Shown: positions 17,203 through 27,983 of the stretch, piece by piece
Layout: the number at the start of each line of letters is the position of its first letter
How positions within the stretch are numbered: position 1 is the stretch's first letter
Position numbers and translations under genes: made by a program
From: Xenorhabdus indica
GTDB lineage: Bacteria > Pseudomonadota > Gammaproteobacteria > Enterobacterales > Enterobacteriaceae
Length of the DNA: 64,000 nt
Assembly (NCBI RefSeq): GCF_014467235.1
Contig: NZ_NKHP01000001.1
Location: 404,931 to 468,930 of the forward strand
Direction of reading: 5' to 3'
Notes under the pieces: model-generated
Seen by the model: only the letters and a program-made list of their open reading frames with translations
What the model was told of the DNA's origin: nothing
The model's database searches: none

Positions 17203-17603
17203 TGCGTTCCCCAGCCGATAAAGACAAAACCAAGTCATTACAGCCAGAAGTCATTGCATGAATACCAAATTTTTTTAATCTATCCAGAATGATTTGAGTA
17301 GAAACCGTTTTGTTATATTCTGGTTTACCCGCCATAAAGGTAAAACAAGTATTTCCCAGATCATGAAAAACGGCCCCCGCCGCCGCCACTAAGTCGTGCC
17401 AGTTTTATACTATCTTGTTCCATACGCCGTGTATTACACTCTTTCCACGGATTTTGAACCCGCCCTATGACAACAGTATTTGCATTACGCCATAAGAACA
17501 AAACACGTTGCTCTGGTGACATTTGACGGAAAATACTCTCTTCAACAGCGAGATTAAACCAGGGATCGTGGGAATCAGGTAGCAGTAAGCGTAATCTGGA
17601 CAT
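17198..17603 (-). pseudogene. lplA: Lipoate-protein ligase A, frameshifted and truncated
   Basis: The first 70 or so codons match LplA closely ([45 protein letters not shown]). At a G-rich tract near 17370-17380 the frame shifts: the conserved [20 protein letters not shown] continues in another frame. Homology then runs to about residue 140 (NDLV...GERK) and ends in TAA. The remaining 200 residues, including most of the lipoyl-AMP and accessory domains, are gone, replaced by an unrelated gene tail. Inactive as it stands; the cell would need LipB/LipA or another ligase. Confidence 0.85.
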
Positions 17604-17680
17604 TATTTGTCTCCGAACAAAGCAAAACAGTGTCTTAGGATATCATAATGTGCTGATTCAATTGGTGACTCAGACTGAGA

Positions 17681-18169
17681 TCATATTCTGCGGGCCTGCC
17701 AAAAAACACGACGCCAATAGATATTATCAAGAGAGGAACGTATTACACCTTTGCTAGTCGATGCGTGAATAAATTTATTATTGATATCATAAATACCAAC
17801 GTGTAACCCATTATCACCACTACCGGTTTTGAAAAATACCAGATCACCCGGCATTAAATCTTTTTTATTAATCCGTGTACCCAATTGGGTCTGTTCACTC
17901 GTTGTCCGTGGAAGCAGGATATTAAAACGATCATGAAAAGTACGATAAACAAATCCAGAACAATCAACACCTCGCCGATCCATGCCACCATAACGATAAG
18001 GCGTTCCTTGCCATTGGGTAAGCTGCTCTTTTAACTGTGCAATAACAATAATCGGATCAGAAAGTGCTGCTCGTAATGGAGGTAAATTTGATTTCGAAAC
18101 AGGATTGGAACACCCAATCAGAAATAAGCTCAGTAACAAACATAAATGTCTTATTCTTATAATCATCAA
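17681..18169 (-). CDS. nlpC: NlpC/P60 family lipoprotein NlpC
   Basis: A 162-residue putative peptidoglycan endopeptidase lipoprotein. Signal peptide ends in lipobox LIGC (Cys20). The NlpC/P60 catalytic set is intact: Cys in RRGVDCSGF, His in GLHVGIYD and His in FIHAST. Close to E. coli NlpC over its length (for example [19 protein letters not shown]). Its ATG overlaps the arnF stop by four bases, so it is probably the last gene of the arn transcript here, whereas in E. coli it follows btuD. Confidence 0.9.
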   Translation of the reverse strand: MMIIRIRHLCLLLSLFLIGCSNPVSKSNLPPLRAALSDPIIVIAQLKEQLTQWQGTPYRYGGMDRRGVDCSGFVYRTFHDRFNILLPRTTSEQTQLGTRINKKDLMPGDLVFFKTGSGDNGLHVGIYDINNKFIHASTSKGVIRSSLDNIYWRRVFWQARRI

Positions 18170-18561
18170 TCAGCCTCTCTGCCTTCTGGTCTGCTAATAA
18201 ACCAAACTCCCAATGAAATTAACAAGATCCCTATTGTTTTCAGTAATGAAATATCTTCATTAAACCAGGGTAATAATACCGCCAATAGATAAACAAAAAT
18301 ATAGCTCAGACTGATAAGCGGATAGGCTTTATTTAACGGCAGATATTTCAAAACAAAAATCCAACTGAACATGGATAATGCGTAACTCACTAGTCCCATC
18401 ATCACCATCAATAAAGGTCTATGATGCATCCAAAGCCAACCGACATCCAACCAATGTCTAGACAAAGAAAGTTCAGGTAATTGTGCCATTCCCCACTTCA
18501 ATAATAGCTGAGCAGCAGTAATCAGCAGGACACTTACCACTCCCCAAAAATACCCTTTCAT
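18166..18561 (-). CDS. arnF: L-Ara4N-phosphoundecaprenol flippase subunit ArnF
   Basis: A 131-residue protein with four hydrophobic helices, small-multidrug-resistance-like. With ArnE it moves undecaprenyl phosphate-L-Ara4N across the inner membrane. Contains [20 protein letters not shown], typical of ArnF. Overlaps arnE by 4 bases at its start and nlpC by 4 at its end. Confidence 0.9.
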   Translation of the reverse strand: MKGYFWGVVSVLLITAAQLLLKWGMAQLPELSLSRHWLDVGWLWMHHRPLLMVMMGLVSYALSMFSWIFVLKYLPLNKAYPLISLSYIFVYLLAVLLPWFNEDISLLKTIGILLISLGVWFISRPEGREAD

Positions 18562-18908
18562 TGATTTAAGCTCATCAATAAAATTCCCAACATAATCAAA
18601 AATACACCTATCCAGTGTTTTATTCCGGCTCTTTCATGATACAGAAATTGTCCTATCAGCGTGACCAGTACAAAATTGATACTCAGCATAGGATAAGCAA
18701 TACTCAGCGGTAGAAATTGCAGCAAACGTAGCCAGAAGATCATCCCTATACCTAACAGAAGAATGGCACCAACCAACCATGCCACTACAATTGCTGGTTT
18801 ATAGGGATCATCTTTTTTTCCCCAATGGGTAACAGCTTGTTTCTGGCAAATTTGTCCTGCACAAGTTAATAAACTAACCAGTATCAATAACCCTATACTA
18901 CTGTTCAT
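18558..18908 (-). CDS. arnE: L-Ara4N-phosphoundecaprenol flippase subunit ArnE
   Basis: A 116-residue, four-helix membrane protein ([34 protein letters not shown]), partner of ArnF in flipping the lipid-linked aminosugar to the periplasm. Starts one base after the arnT stop. Confidence 0.9.
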   Translation of the reverse strand: MNSSIGLLILVSLLTCAGQICQKQAVTHWGKKDDPYKPAIVVAWLVGAILLLGIGMIFWLRLLQFLPLSIAYPMLSINFVLVTLIGQFLYHERAGIKHWIGVFLIMLGILLMSLNQ

Positions 18909-18909
18909 A

Positions 18910-20571
18910 TCATGGCTGCTTCTTATAAATCACAAGGACAAAACGATAGTTACGCTGTATCAAATCAGGTTCAGGCAACTCAGGCAGCATCCCTCCTGTA
19001 GGTAGTAAGAAAACCACTGCAACCTGTCCCTCTTTCCGCGCACTGGCCAACCATGAGGGAAATTGTTCTTGTGTTATATACCGATTGCGGCTATCTGGAT
19101 AATCCAATCCATATTCCAATTCACCCTTGTTTTGAAATAAGTAAATATCACTGCGTTTCAATTCCCACGCAACTGCGGCTCCTAATCCAACTGATTCAGA
19201 TAAAATATATTTACTTTCAGTCAGCTCTTTTTCATTTTGCCTGATAAAATTCTGCGGCAACTTAGAATTAATTGTCTTATCTGGTAATGCGTTACCTATT
19301 GATAAACTCAGGACAATTGAACAAGCGGCAGCCCACTGCCAATGTTTACCATTGCGTATAAAACAGAAATAACCCACTATCCCCCAAAACCCAAAAGTGA
19401 AAATCCCTGCCATCCACTTAAACCATTCATTGGATTGGTAAAGAGGACGATTAGAAACAATTTCCAGAAATACAAGCGCCAGTATTGCTATCAATCCAAT
19501 GAAAACATTAATCAATCCATTGAGTTTTAATGCCTTCATATTGCCATTCTTCATGTTATCAACAGCATACTTTGCCATCATTAATGCTAAAGGCCCAATA
19601 AATGGCAGAATGTAAGTTGGCAGTTTTCCTTTAGAAATGCTAAAAAATAGCAATGGGACAAAAAACCAGCAAAACAGGAAGAACATCTCAGGATGATTTT
19701 TTTTCTCTTGCCAGCTTTTGAGCAAAGCGCCGGGAAATAATCCTAGCCACGGAATAACACCTAAAATCAATATCGGCAGGTAATACCAAAATGGGGCGGA
19801 ATGCTGCGCATGATCAGAAGCAAAACGCTGTATATGCTCTACCCAGAAAAAATAACGCCAATAATCAGGCTCTCGCAAAGCAATTGCGAGCACCCACGGC
19901 AAACTGACTAAAACAGCAGAAATAATTGCAAGCGGGCCAAAACGAACCATTTCCAGAAAACGTTTCTGGTATATCGTGATCGGTATCATGGATATTACCG
20001 GCAGAGCCAATGCCAGAAAACCTTTTGTCAAAAACGCCATGCCACAGGTTATACCCAGTACAGACCAGGCCCAAATCTGTTCACGGCGACTACTGGCCTT
20101 TAGTGCCCAATAACAGCTTACTATTCCTGCCGTGATCCACAGTGAAAACATGGGATCAAGAACACTATATGTACCGACAGAAAAAACGATAAACATGGAG
20201 ATATAAATCAGGCTAGCAATAAATGCAGTCTGGCGAGATTGCCACATCATCATAGCTAACCGATAAAGAAGAAATGCACTCATTATGATGCTGAATACAG
20301 CACCAAAACGCACCGCAAAATTATTATTTCCAAAGATCCACTGGCTAATGTTATTTATCCAATATCCAGCCACTGGTTTTTCAAAATAACGGATATCCAA
20401 AAAATAAGGAACTATCCAATCTCCACGTTGTAACATTTCCCGGCTGATTTCAGCATATCGTGTTTCGTCTGGTTGCCACAAAAGACGGCTATTCAGAGGG
20501 ATCAGGTAAGTAAAGATAAAAAAAAGAGCCATAAGAATGCCCCCGGCTCTCTTCATCCAAGTATCTGACAT
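18910..20571 (-). CDS. arnT: Lipid A L-Ara4N transferase ArnT
   Basis: A 553-residue integral membrane glycosyltransferase (GT83) that transfers L-Ara4N from undecaprenyl phosphate to lipid A phosphates on the periplasmic face, lowering negative charge and giving resistance to polymyxin and cationic peptides. The N-terminal loop with the catalytic acid region is clear: [17 protein letters not shown] and [13 protein letters not shown]. About 12 membrane segments follow. Length matches E. coli ArnT (550). Seven bases after arnD. Confidence 0.94.
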   Translation of the reverse strand: MSDTWMKRAGGILMALFFIFTYLIPLNSRLLWQPDETRYAEISREMLQRGDWIVPYFLDIRYFEKPVAGYWINNISQWIFGNNNFAVRFGAVFSIIMSAFLLYRLAMMMWQSRQTAFIASLIYISMFIVFSVGTYSVLDPMFSLWITAGIVSCYWALKASSRREQIWAWSVLGITCGMAFLTKGFLALALPVISMIPITIYQKRFLEMVRFGPLAIISAVLVSLPWVLAIALREPDYWRYFFWVEHIQRFASDHAQHSAPFWYYLPILILGVIPWLGLFPGALLKSWQEKKNHPEMFFLFCWFFVPLLFFSISKGKLPTYILPFIGPLALMMAKYAVDNMKNGNMKALKLNGLINVFIGLIAILALVFLEIVSNRPLYQSNEWFKWMAGIFTFGFWGIVGYFCFIRNGKHWQWAAACSIVLSLSIGNALPDKTINSKLPQNFIRQNEKELTESKYILSESVGLGAAVAWELKRSDIYLFQNKGELEYGLDYPDSRNRYITQEQFPSWLASARKEGQVAVVFLLPTGGMLPELPEPDLIQRNYRFVLVIYKKQP

Positions 20572-20578
20572 ATTTGTT

Positions 20579-21475
20579 TTATACCTCTTGTTGGCAACCT
20601 AACCAGCCTTCACGACCAGAAAAATCTGAACGGATAATTCTCCCAACAGGCAGTGTATCCCTATTTTCTGGTAATAAATCACATAACTTGCAAAACTGAA
20701 TATCTTGCTGGTGGAGCATATCCAGCAGTGCGTTAAACTGCGGTGCTTTGGACATTCCTTCAACTTCTGTATGAATGGTATAAACAGGAACACCTTGAGC
20801 ATTTTTGATTGCATCAAGAATAAAGTGGTTAAAATCCGCATCACTGACCTGCGTTCCGACAACTTCATCATAGGTCGGCAATGTCACAGGAATTTGAACA
20901 GAACCTAAGCTACCGTCCGGCAACAATGGCCTGAATGGATGTGTTCCCCGACAATCACTGTTGTAGTCAAAACCAAATTGCTGCTTGACTGCCAGTACAC
21001 GTTCATCTGCCCGCCAGCCAGCCACGGCAGAGCATGTCACAGAGTGTCCTGTCGCCTTTTCCAGGGCATCAATGCCAAGTTGTATCTGTTCTGCCAGTTC
21101 TGATTCTGACCAATGCCCTGCTTTTGCCTGCCAACCCTGATGATCCCACGCATGCAGACCAACTTCATGGCCTGCATCCAGGGTTTTTTTCATCAAATAA
21201 CCTAAATCTTTTGCAATTTTCTTTCCCGGCCAGGCTGTGCCAGCTAATAGAATATTCAGACCATAAAGAGATACTGCATTTGATCTCAACATTTTCCACA
21301 GAAATTTAGGCCTTAGCAGGCGCCACAAATGGCGTCCCATATTGTCTGGACCAACGCTGAAAAAGAAACTAGCCTGAATATGATGACGCCGTAAAATCTT
21401 AAGTAATTGCGGCACACCTTCCCTGGTGCCCTGGTAAGTATCTACATCAATTCTTAAGCCAACTTTTTTCATCAT
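20579..21475 (-). CDS. arnD: 4-deoxy-4-formamido-L-arabinose-phosphoundecaprenol deformylase ArnD
   Basis: A 298-residue polysaccharide-deacetylase-like enzyme that removes the formyl group from undecaprenyl phosphate-L-Ara4FN at the inner membrane. The NodB-type metal site is visible: RIDVDTYQG near the start and [15 protein letters not shown] near residue 110. ATG overlaps the arnA stop by four bases; a second Met follows at once and could be the start. Confidence 0.93.
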   Translation of the reverse strand: MMKKVGLRIDVDTYQGTREGVPQLLKILRRHHIQASFFFSVGPDNMGRHLWRLLRPKFLWKMLRSNAVSLYGLNILLAGTAWPGKKIAKDLGYLMKKTLDAGHEVGLHAWDHQGWQAKAGHWSESELAEQIQLGIDALEKATGHSVTCSAVAGWRADERVLAVKQQFGFDYNSDCRGTHPFRPLLPDGSLGSVQIPVTLPTYDEVVGTQVSDADFNHFILDAIKNAQGVPVYTIHTEVEGMSKAPQFNALLDMLHQQDIQFCKLCDLLPENRDTLPVGRIIRSDFSGREGWLGCQQEV

Positions 21476-23475
21476 ATATTCCCTGCATATTCTTTCTTCC
21501 TTTTTAGCTCTTTCACCGCATCACGCAAGAAGAAATCCAATGTTTCATCAATGGTTTGTTCCATATTGATCGTGGGTTTCCATCCCAACAGATGTTCCGC
21601 GTTTTTAATGCTAGGCTTACGGTGTTCAACATCCTGATACCCCTGACCATAATAACTACTGCTTTCGATTTTCTTGAATCCAGCAAACGGAGGAAAATAT
21701 TCTCGTAGTTCATGTTTTTCAAAGCTATTCAGCAATATTTCAGCTAATTGACGGATACTGGCCTCATTCGTCGGATTACCAATATTGATAATCTGGCCGT
21801 CACACAAACCATTTTGGTTCTCGATAATTCTGAATAACGCTTCAATTCCATCATGAATATCAGTGAAACAGCGCTTTTGCTCTCCCCCGTCAACCAACTT
21901 AATAGGGGAACCTTCCACCAGATTTAAAATTAATTGAGTAATTGCTCTTGAACTACCAATACGGGCTGAGTTCAAATTGTCTAACCTTGGCCCCATCCAG
22001 TTAAATGGTCGGAACAAAGTAAATTTCAAACCCTCTTTTTCGCCGTATGCCCAAATAACACGATCAAGCAATTGCTTAGAAACTGAATAGATCCAACGCT
22101 GTTTGTTGATGGGTCCCACAATTAAACGAGAAGTATCCTCATCGAATTCCTTGTCGTCACACATGCCATAAACTTCAGAAGTGGACGGGAAAATAATCCG
22201 TTTATTGTATTTCACGCAATAGCGAACAATTTTCAGGTTTTCTTCAAAATCTAATTCAAAAACACGCAACGGATTACGGGTATATTCGATAGGTGTAGCT
22301 ATCGCCACTAATGGCAGCACAACATCGCATTTTTTAATGTGGTATTCGATCCATTCGGTGTGAATGCTGACATCCCCTTCAATAAAATGAAAATTCGGAT
22401 TACCAATAAAACGCTCAATAGCAGAAGAGCCAATATCCATTCCATAGATATCATAATTACCATCGTTCAACAGACGTTCTGTCAGATGATTGCCGATAAA
22501 TCCGTTAACCCCCAGGATCAAAACACGTTTACGGCGGCTGATTTGTGTTGTGTCTTTTGGCCCAAACCGAATGCCTGTCACAATCCCCATTTCCAAAGCA
22601 AGTCGGCTACCCTGTACATAAATACCGGACTCACTCTGTCCACTGACAATCTCTAATGCCCCTTTTCCGCACGCAATAATCAGTGGATCCGCAGAAAGCA
22701 CAGTTCCTGCCTGTTTATCATGGGCTTTATTAATTGGGAGTGAACGCCAAATAGTAATTTTACGCTCACCAAGGAAAGTAAATGCGCCTGGATAGGGTTC
22801 TGTTACCGCCCGGACGAGGTTATTAATCTCTTCGGCAGACTTATGCCAGGAAATTTCCCCATCCTCTGCTGTCCTGCGACCAAAGTAAGTTGCCTGATTT
22901 TCATCCTGCGGAATAGAGGGGTAATTATTCGCCTTTATCTGAGGCAGAATATTATTCAATAGCTCAACTGCGGCTTCACGAATTTTGCCATGAATATCCA
23001 ATGACGTGTCTGTTTTCTCAATTTGTACTGCCTGTTGAGCAACAATATTTCCGGCATCTGCCTTAGCTACCATTTTATGCAGTGTTACACCTGTTTCTGT
23101 CTCACCATTTAATATCGCCCAATTAACAGGAGCACGACCACGATATTTAGGTAATAATGAACCATGTAAGTTAAATGCTCCTTTTGTTGCCAGTGATAAA
23201 ATATCCTGACTGAGCAGATCGCGATAATAAAATGAGAAAATAACATCCGGCTGCATTTCACTAATACGTTCAATCCAGAGTGGATGATTCACATTCTCTG
23301 GAGCAAAGACAGGTAAGCCTATATCAGCACCAATATGTGCCACAGAAGAGAAAAAATTATTTTCATTCGGATCATCGACATGTGTAAAAACAGCCTGGAT
23401 ATCAAAACCCGCTCTCACTAATGCATTAAGCCCGACACAACCAATATCATGATAGGCAAAAATAACGGCTTTCAT
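21472..23475 (-). CDS. arnA: Bifunctional UDP-L-Ara4N formyltransferase/UDP-GlcA decarboxylase ArnA
   Basis: A 667-residue two-domain cytosolic enzyme. The N-terminal formyltransferase (about 1-305) shows [21 protein letters not shown] with the catalytic His. The C-terminal SDR decarboxylase (about 315-660) shows the NAD motif [15 protein letters not shown] and the [10 protein letters not shown] catalytic Tyr/Lys. It oxidises UDP-glucuronate to UDP-Ara4O and later formylates UDP-L-Ara4N. Four-base overlaps link it to arnC and arnD. Confidence 0.95.
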   Translation of the reverse strand: MKAVIFAYHDIGCVGLNALVRAGFDIQAVFTHVDDPNENNFFSSVAHIGADIGLPVFAPENVNHPLWIERISEMQPDVIFSFYYRDLLSQDILSLATKGAFNLHGSLLPKYRGRAPVNWAILNGETETGVTLHKMVAKADAGNIVAQQAVQIEKTDTSLDIHGKIREAAVELLNNILPQIKANNYPSIPQDENQATYFGRRTAEDGEISWHKSAEEINNLVRAVTEPYPGAFTFLGERKITIWRSLPINKAHDKQAGTVLSADPLIIACGKGALEIVSGQSESGIYVQGSRLALEMGIVTGIRFGPKDTTQISRRKRVLILGVNGFIGNHLTERLLNDGNYDIYGMDIGSSAIERFIGNPNFHFIEGDVSIHTEWIEYHIKKCDVVLPLVAIATPIEYTRNPLRVFELDFEENLKIVRYCVKYNKRIIFPSTSEVYGMCDDKEFDEDTSRLIVGPINKQRWIYSVSKQLLDRVIWAYGEKEGLKFTLFRPFNWMGPRLDNLNSARIGSSRAITQLILNLVEGSPIKLVDGGEQKRCFTDIHDGIEALFRIIENQNGLCDGQIINIGNPTNEASIRQLAEILLNSFEKHELREYFPPFAGFKKIESSSYYGQGYQDVEHRKPSIKNAEHLLGWKPTINMEQTIDETLDFFLRDAVKELKRKKEYAGNI

Positions 23476-24461
23476 TTTTTTTCTTCCTTAATTACTGTTG
23501 GATTTTTAGCTCCAACCACTTTTTGAATAAAATAGCGTGGACGTGCACGAACATCGTTATATATCCGGCCGATATATTCTCCGAGTAACCCCATCGCAAC
23601 AAACTGTGCACCAATAAACATGAAGAGGATGGCAAATAAAGTAAACACGCCCTCAGCAGCCCAGATAGAACCAAAGATAAGGCGCAAAGCGATCAGCAAT
23701 ACGGCCAACAGGAAACCCGTCACAGCAATAATGCTTCCCACAACACTCAATAACCGTAACGGTGCTGTTGTCAGACAAGTTAACAGGTCGTACATCAGGT
23801 TTATCAGCTTCATAAAGCTGTACTTAGAATCACCGAACTCACGCTCTGCATGAGCTACATCAATTTCGATTGTTTTGCGGGCGAATGTGTTAGCCAGAAT
23901 GGGAATGAATGTGCTGCGTTCATGACACTGTAACATCGCTCGCACAATATGGCGGCGATATGCCCGTAACATACAACCATAATCCCCCATTGAACGCCCC
24001 GTTGCTTTTGTGATCATTGCATTAATGAGCTTAGAAGCGGTCTTACGGAACCAAGAATCCTGACGATTGGCACGGCGTGTACCGACAACATCATATCCCT
24101 CTTCGGCTGTTTTCACTAAACGGGGGATCTCTTCCGGTGGATTTTGTAAATCTGCATCAAGGGTGATAATAAGATCACCATCGGCCTGATGAAATCCTGC
24201 CATAATTGCAGAGTGCTGCCCATAATTACGGTTCAGCAAAATTGCAATGACATAATTTTTAGGATCTTTAGCCGCTTGAGTTAAAATGTCGGCGGAGCTG
24301 TCGCGGCTACCATCATCCACTAAAATTAATTCGTATTTTTGCTCAAGTTGTTGACATGCAGATATCGTTCTTTCCAATAATTGGGGCAAACTTTCTTCTT
24401 CGTTATAAACCGGAATAACAACCGAAACTTTTTTTATTTTTTCAAACACCACTATCTGCAC
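23472..24461 (-). CDS. arnC: Undecaprenyl-phosphate L-Ara4FN transferase ArnC
   Basis: A 329-residue GT2 glycosyltransferase that attaches L-Ara4FN to undecaprenyl phosphate. Motifs: [31 protein letters not shown] and [14 protein letters not shown]. Two C-terminal membrane helices (about residues 235-300) anchor it. Overlaps the end of arnB by ten bases. Confidence 0.94.
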   Translation of the reverse strand: MQIVVFEKIKKVSVVIPVYNEEESLPQLLERTISACQQLEQKYELILVDDGSRDSSADILTQAAKDPKNYVIAILLNRNYGQHSAIMAGFHQADGDLIITLDADLQNPPEEIPRLVKTAEEGYDVVGTRRANRQDSWFRKTASKLINAMITKATGRSMGDYGCMLRAYRRHIVRAMLQCHERSTFIPILANTFARKTIEIDVAHAEREFGDSKYSFMKLINLMYDLLTCLTTAPLRLLSVVGSIIAVTGFLLAVLLIALRLIFGSIWAAEGVFTLFAILFMFIGAQFVAMGLLGEYIGRIYNDVRARPRYFIQKVVGAKNPTVIKEEKK

Positions 24462-25597
24462 TCCGCAAGAATTTCCAACACTGCATTCACGACACGATCT
24501 ACATCATCATTGTTCATATCCGGGAAAAGGGGTAACGAACAAAGTGTTGCCGAATTCCACTCAGATTCTGGCAGAGACAGTGCTGGATAACGTTCCCGAT
24601 AATATTTTTGTGTATGCGCTGCTCTGAAATGTAATCCTGTGCCGATATTGCGTTCTTTTAAGCGCGTCATGAAAGTATCGCGGTCAATACCGCAAGTACT
24701 TTGATCAACACGTACCATGAATAAATGATGAGAGTGTCGATGTTCATATTCAGGCACACTCAACATCTGTAAAGGGGTATCTTTAAGAGCAGAAGAATAT
24801 CGTACTACCAGCTCCCGGCGGCGGGCATTCATGGATGCCAATTTATTGAGCTGGACAACCGCCACTGCCGCATGAATATCTGATAAGTTATATTTGAAGC
24901 CCGGTTCAATAACTTCTGCCTGAGGTTTCCTGCCCTGGACTTGCCGATCAAAGGCATCAACAGCCAACCCATGAAATTTCAAACAACGAACTCGCTGCGC
25001 AAGTTCATCACTATCTGTAACCAACATGCCGCCTTCCGCACATGTCATATTTTTGATGGCGTGGAAAGAAAAAATAGCCGTTCCTCGTTCACCAACCCAT
25101 TCATTCTTATAGCGGGTTCCCACTGCATGAGCGGCATCTTCAATCAAAGGGATATTAACTTCTTTTGCAACCGCACGCAGGGCATCAAGATCACAGGGCG
25201 CACCTGCGTAGTGGACAGGAATAATTGCTTTAGTTTTCGGCGTAATAGCCTGTTTAATCGTTTTGGCATCAACCATCAGAGTATCACGATCCACATCGAC
25301 CATAATTGGCTCTGCACCTAACAGGCAAATCATATTGATAGTAGAAACCCAGGTTTGGGAAGGCGTTATTACTTCATCACCAGATCCAATACCTAACGAC
25401 AACAAGGCTAAATGCATCCCCGCCGTAGCAGAATTCAAAGCTATCGCATGCCTGCAACCAAACATGCGAACAAAATCCTGTTCTAACTGTTGGTTTTGTG
25501 GCCCTGTTGTAATCCAACCTGAACGTAAAACTTTTTCTACTGCTTCTATCTCTTCATTTCCAATTGATGGACGAGAGAATGGTAAAGAATTATCCAT
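24452..25597 (-). CDS. arnB: UDP-Ara4O aminotransferase ArnB
   Basis: A 381-residue PLP aminotransferase of the DegT/DnrJ/EryC1 group making UDP-L-Ara4N from the 4-keto sugar with glutamate. The cofactor lysine lies in [15 protein letters not shown]. First gene of arnBCADTEF(-nlpC). Upstream, minus-strand TTTTAT-N5-TGTTAT (25653-25669) is a loose fit to a PhoP box; arn regulation by PhoP/PmrA is known for the pathway, but this site alone is weak evidence. Confidence 0.94.
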   Translation of the reverse strand: MDNSLPFSRPSIGNEEIEAVEKVLRSGWITTGPQNQQLEQDFVRMFGCRHAIALNSATAGMHLALLSLGIGSGDEVITPSQTWVSTINMICLLGAEPIMVDVDRDTLMVDAKTIKQAITPKTKAIIPVHYAGAPCDLDALRAVAKEVNIPLIEDAAHAVGTRYKNEWVGERGTAIFSFHAIKNMTCAEGGMLVTDSDELAQRVRCLKFHGLAVDAFDRQVQGRKPQAEVIEPGFKYNLSDIHAAVAVVQLNKLASMNARRRELVVRYSSALKDTPLQMLSVPEYEHRHSHHLFMVRVDQSTCGIDRDTFMTRLKERNIGTGLHFRAAHTQKYYRERYPALSLPESEWNSATLCSLPLFPDMNNDDVDRVVNAVLEILAECR

Positions 25598-25728
25598 AAT
25601 CGCCTTGTGTAGCCTGATTTATTTTATGATAAAAAATATCCATTAAAAAATAATAACAAGCGAATAAAATCAGGGCAATCAATAAATTGAAGAAAAATAA
25701 TCAATTGAAGTGATTGTATTTATGAAAA

Positions 25729-26496
25729 TTAATCATGATTGACCCTCCATAATTTATAGCTATTATTTTGGATATGTCTAATGTTTATTTCAAAAATTTC
25801 AGATAAATTTATTTCATTCATAATATCTTGTGGGATACCCGACATAAATAATTTACCATGTAAAAGTAACCATACATTACTAGCTTGTTCGTAAGTATGA
25901 TTAATATCGTGGCTACTCAATAAAACAGAACCACCTAATATACAAAATTGGTTAATTAACTTATCTAAAATAGCTTGTTGGGTGATATCAAGGTTATTAG
26001 TTGGTTCATCCAGAAGTAATAATTTTCCAGCCGGATTCAATTCAGGCCATACCTGCAAAAAAGCACCTGCTAACCTGACTCGTTGCCATTCTCCTCCCGA
26101 TAATTGCCCAATTGTTGAAGACAGTAATGTAGTCAATTTCAGTTGCCGACAAAGTTCATATAACACCTCTTCTCCTTCAGACAATTGTGCTAACTCAGGG
26201 CGGTACATATCCAAATATTGAAAAACAGGCATAACCGGGGCTGAAGCGGATTGAGAGAACCATGCCCGACATTGCGCTAATTCACTTTGTCGATAATCAC
26301 GCAATTCTTTGCCATTGATATAAATATTGCCACCGTAAGGTAAAACTCCGGCAATTGCTGCAAGCAAAGTGCTTTTTCCTGAGCCGTTCAACCCAACTAA
26401 GTGAACTTTCTCGCCAGCTTTTACTGATACAGATAGTGATGCCAGCCTGTTACTAACCGTGATATTATCCAATACTAAAAATGGTTGATGAGTCAT
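25729..26496 (-). CDS. btuD: Vitamin B12 ABC transporter ATPase BtuD
   Basis: A 255-residue ABC ATPase that powers cobalamin import with BtuC2 and periplasmic BtuF. Walker A GLNGSGKST, signature LSGGEWQRVRLAGAFLQ, Walker B LLLDEPTNNLD and H-loop LLSSHDINH are all intact. Follows btuC after 100 bases; the intervening btuE of E. coli is absent. Confidence 0.92.
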   Translation of the reverse strand: MTHQPFLVLDNITVSNRLASLSVSVKAGEKVHLVGLNGSGKSTLLAAIAGVLPYGGNIYINGKELRDYRQSELAQCRAWFSQSASAPVMPVFQYLDMYRPELAQLSEGEEVLYELCRQLKLTTLLSSTIGQLSGGEWQRVRLAGAFLQVWPELNPAGKLLLLDEPTNNLDITQQAILDKLINQFCILGGSVLLSSHDINHTYEQASNVWLLLHGKLFMSGIPQDIMNEINLSEIFEINIRHIQNNSYKLWRVNHD

Positions 26497-26596
26497 GCTA
26501 TCTTCCCTACTCTTTTATTTCTTTGTTATTCTCTTCGTGCTTTTCCGTAAACTATTAGGCCACTTATTAATGCTCAATGTGTATGACTAGGTGTAG

Positions 26597-27616
26597 CTAT
26601 GCTTGGGGTGTTTTTAATAACAACCAGATAAAAACGGGAGCTCCTAACGTTACTGTAACAACACCGATCGGTACTTCAGCATGGGATAAAGACAAACGAG
26701 AAATTAAATCTGCCAACAGCAAGCAACTCCCTCCCGCCAATGTACAGGTTGGAAGTAAAGTTTTATGATCCGTAAGGCCAATCAGCCTCAAAATATGGGG
26801 AAGCACCAAACCGATAAAACTGATCGTTCCAGCAAGAGCAACACTTAAACCAACCAATAATCCCACAGCCGATACAAATAAATTACGCCATTTATTATGA
26901 GATATTCCCAATTGTTGCGCCTGCAATTCCCCCAGGGAGAGATAATTAAGTATCTTCCCGGTTCCACTTAACCAGAAAATAATAGGGAGCAGTGCGATCA
27001 CCAGCCATATTTGTCGCCAATCAATACCGCTAAAACTCCCCATCATCCAGTACATCAATTGGCGCAAGTCCAGACTGGTGCTGAAATAAACCATCCATGT
27101 CATCATGGCCCCGAATACAACACCGAAAGCTACGCCAATTAATAATAAGCGTGCATTAGTCACCCGGTGCCTTTTAGAGAAAGTCAATAAAATCGCGGTC
27201 ATCAGTAGTGCCCCTAAAACTGCACCGGTACTTAATATCCATAATGGAGCAATACCATGAAAGACAAGGATCAAAAAAACAACCACTACTCCCGCACCAT
27301 TACTAATTCCCAATAGTCCGGGTTCAGCCAATGGATTTTCAAATAACGCCTGCATAACTGCACCAGACGCTGCCAAACTTGCACCAACGGCAAACACCGC
27401 CAGTGCTCTGGGCAATCTTAATTGCCAAATAAAAAGCCGTGCAGGATCAGACAGCCATTGATTGGGCCAAAACCATATTTCCCCTGCGCACAGTGATAAA
27501 ATAAACAGCCCAATTGACAACGCGAATAAAAGGGCCATCATCCGATAATCACGTTTTCTCTGGCGCGTGATTAATTCAGAGACAGAAAGTGTCGATAAGG
27601 AGTATGTAGGTAACAT
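26597..27616 (-). CDS. btuC: Vitamin B12 ABC transporter permease BtuC
   Basis: A 339-residue inner-membrane permease of the FecCD type with about ten membrane helices. Diagnostic BtuC text: [39 protein letters not shown] and the C-terminus [14 protein letters not shown]. Slightly longer than E. coli BtuC (326) because of an N-terminal extension before the first helix. Downstream of ihfA and its terminator. Confidence 0.93.
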   Translation of the reverse strand: MLPTYSLSTLSVSELITRQRKRDYRMMALLFALSIGLFILSLCAGEIWFWPNQWLSDPARLFIWQLRLPRALAVFAVGASLAASGAVMQALFENPLAEPGLLGISNGAGVVVVFLILVFHGIAPLWILSTGAVLGALLMTAILLTFSKRHRVTNARLLLIGVAFGVVFGAMMTWMVYFSTSLDLRQLMYWMMGSFSGIDWRQIWLVIALLPIIFWLSGTGKILNYLSLGELQAQQLGISHNKWRNLFVSAVGLLVGLSVALAGTISFIGLVLPHILRLIGLTDHKTLLPTCTLAGGSCLLLADLISRLSLSHAEVPIGVVTVTLGAPVFIWLLLKTPQA

Positions 27617-27650
27617 GAAGAGTAAAATTATTCAGAATGGAAAATAAGAA

Positions 27651-27677
27651 AAAAGACCGCTTAAAGGCGGTCTTTTT
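27651..27677 (-). terminator. ihfA terminator
   Basis: AAAAGACCGC / GCGGTCTTTT stem with a short loop, six bases past the ihfA stop. Strong intrinsic terminator closing pheMST-ihfA. Confidence 0.88.
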
Positions 27678-27682
27678 ATGCA

Positions 27683-27979
27683 TTATTCTTTTGGTAAGGC
27701 TTTTTCTACCCGATTTTTCAACTTCTGCCCCGGGCGAAAAGTGACAACTCGGCGAGCAGTAATTGGAATATCCTCGCCAGTCTTCGGGTTACGACCTGGA
27801 CGTTGATTTTTATCTCTCAAATCAAAGTTGCCAAATCCAGATAACTTAACCTGCTCCCCATTCTCCAAAGAACGACGCACTTCTTCAAAGAACATTTCCA
27901 CTAGATCTTTAGCGTCACGTTTGCTAATACCCAGTTTTTCAAACAGATTTTCTGACATTTCAGCTTTAGTAAGCGCCAT
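27683..27979 (-). CDS. ihfA: Integration host factor subunit alpha
   Basis: A 98-residue DNA-bending protein, heterodimer with IhfB, in nucleoid structure, transcription, recombination and replication. Contains the arm [29 protein letters not shown] with the intercalating proline. Four bases after pheT, as in E. coli. Confidence 0.96.
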   Translation of the reverse strand: MALTKAEMSENLFEKLGISKRDAKDLVEMFFEEVRRSLENGEQVKLSGFGNFDLRDKNQRPGRNPKTGEDIPITARRVVTFRPGQKLKNRVEKALPKE

Positions 27980-27983
27980 AAGT

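Noticed and set aside
25653..25669. PhoP-box-like TTTTAT-N5-TGTTAT before arnB
   Set aside because: Matches the consensus too loosely in an AT-rich region to list as a site.
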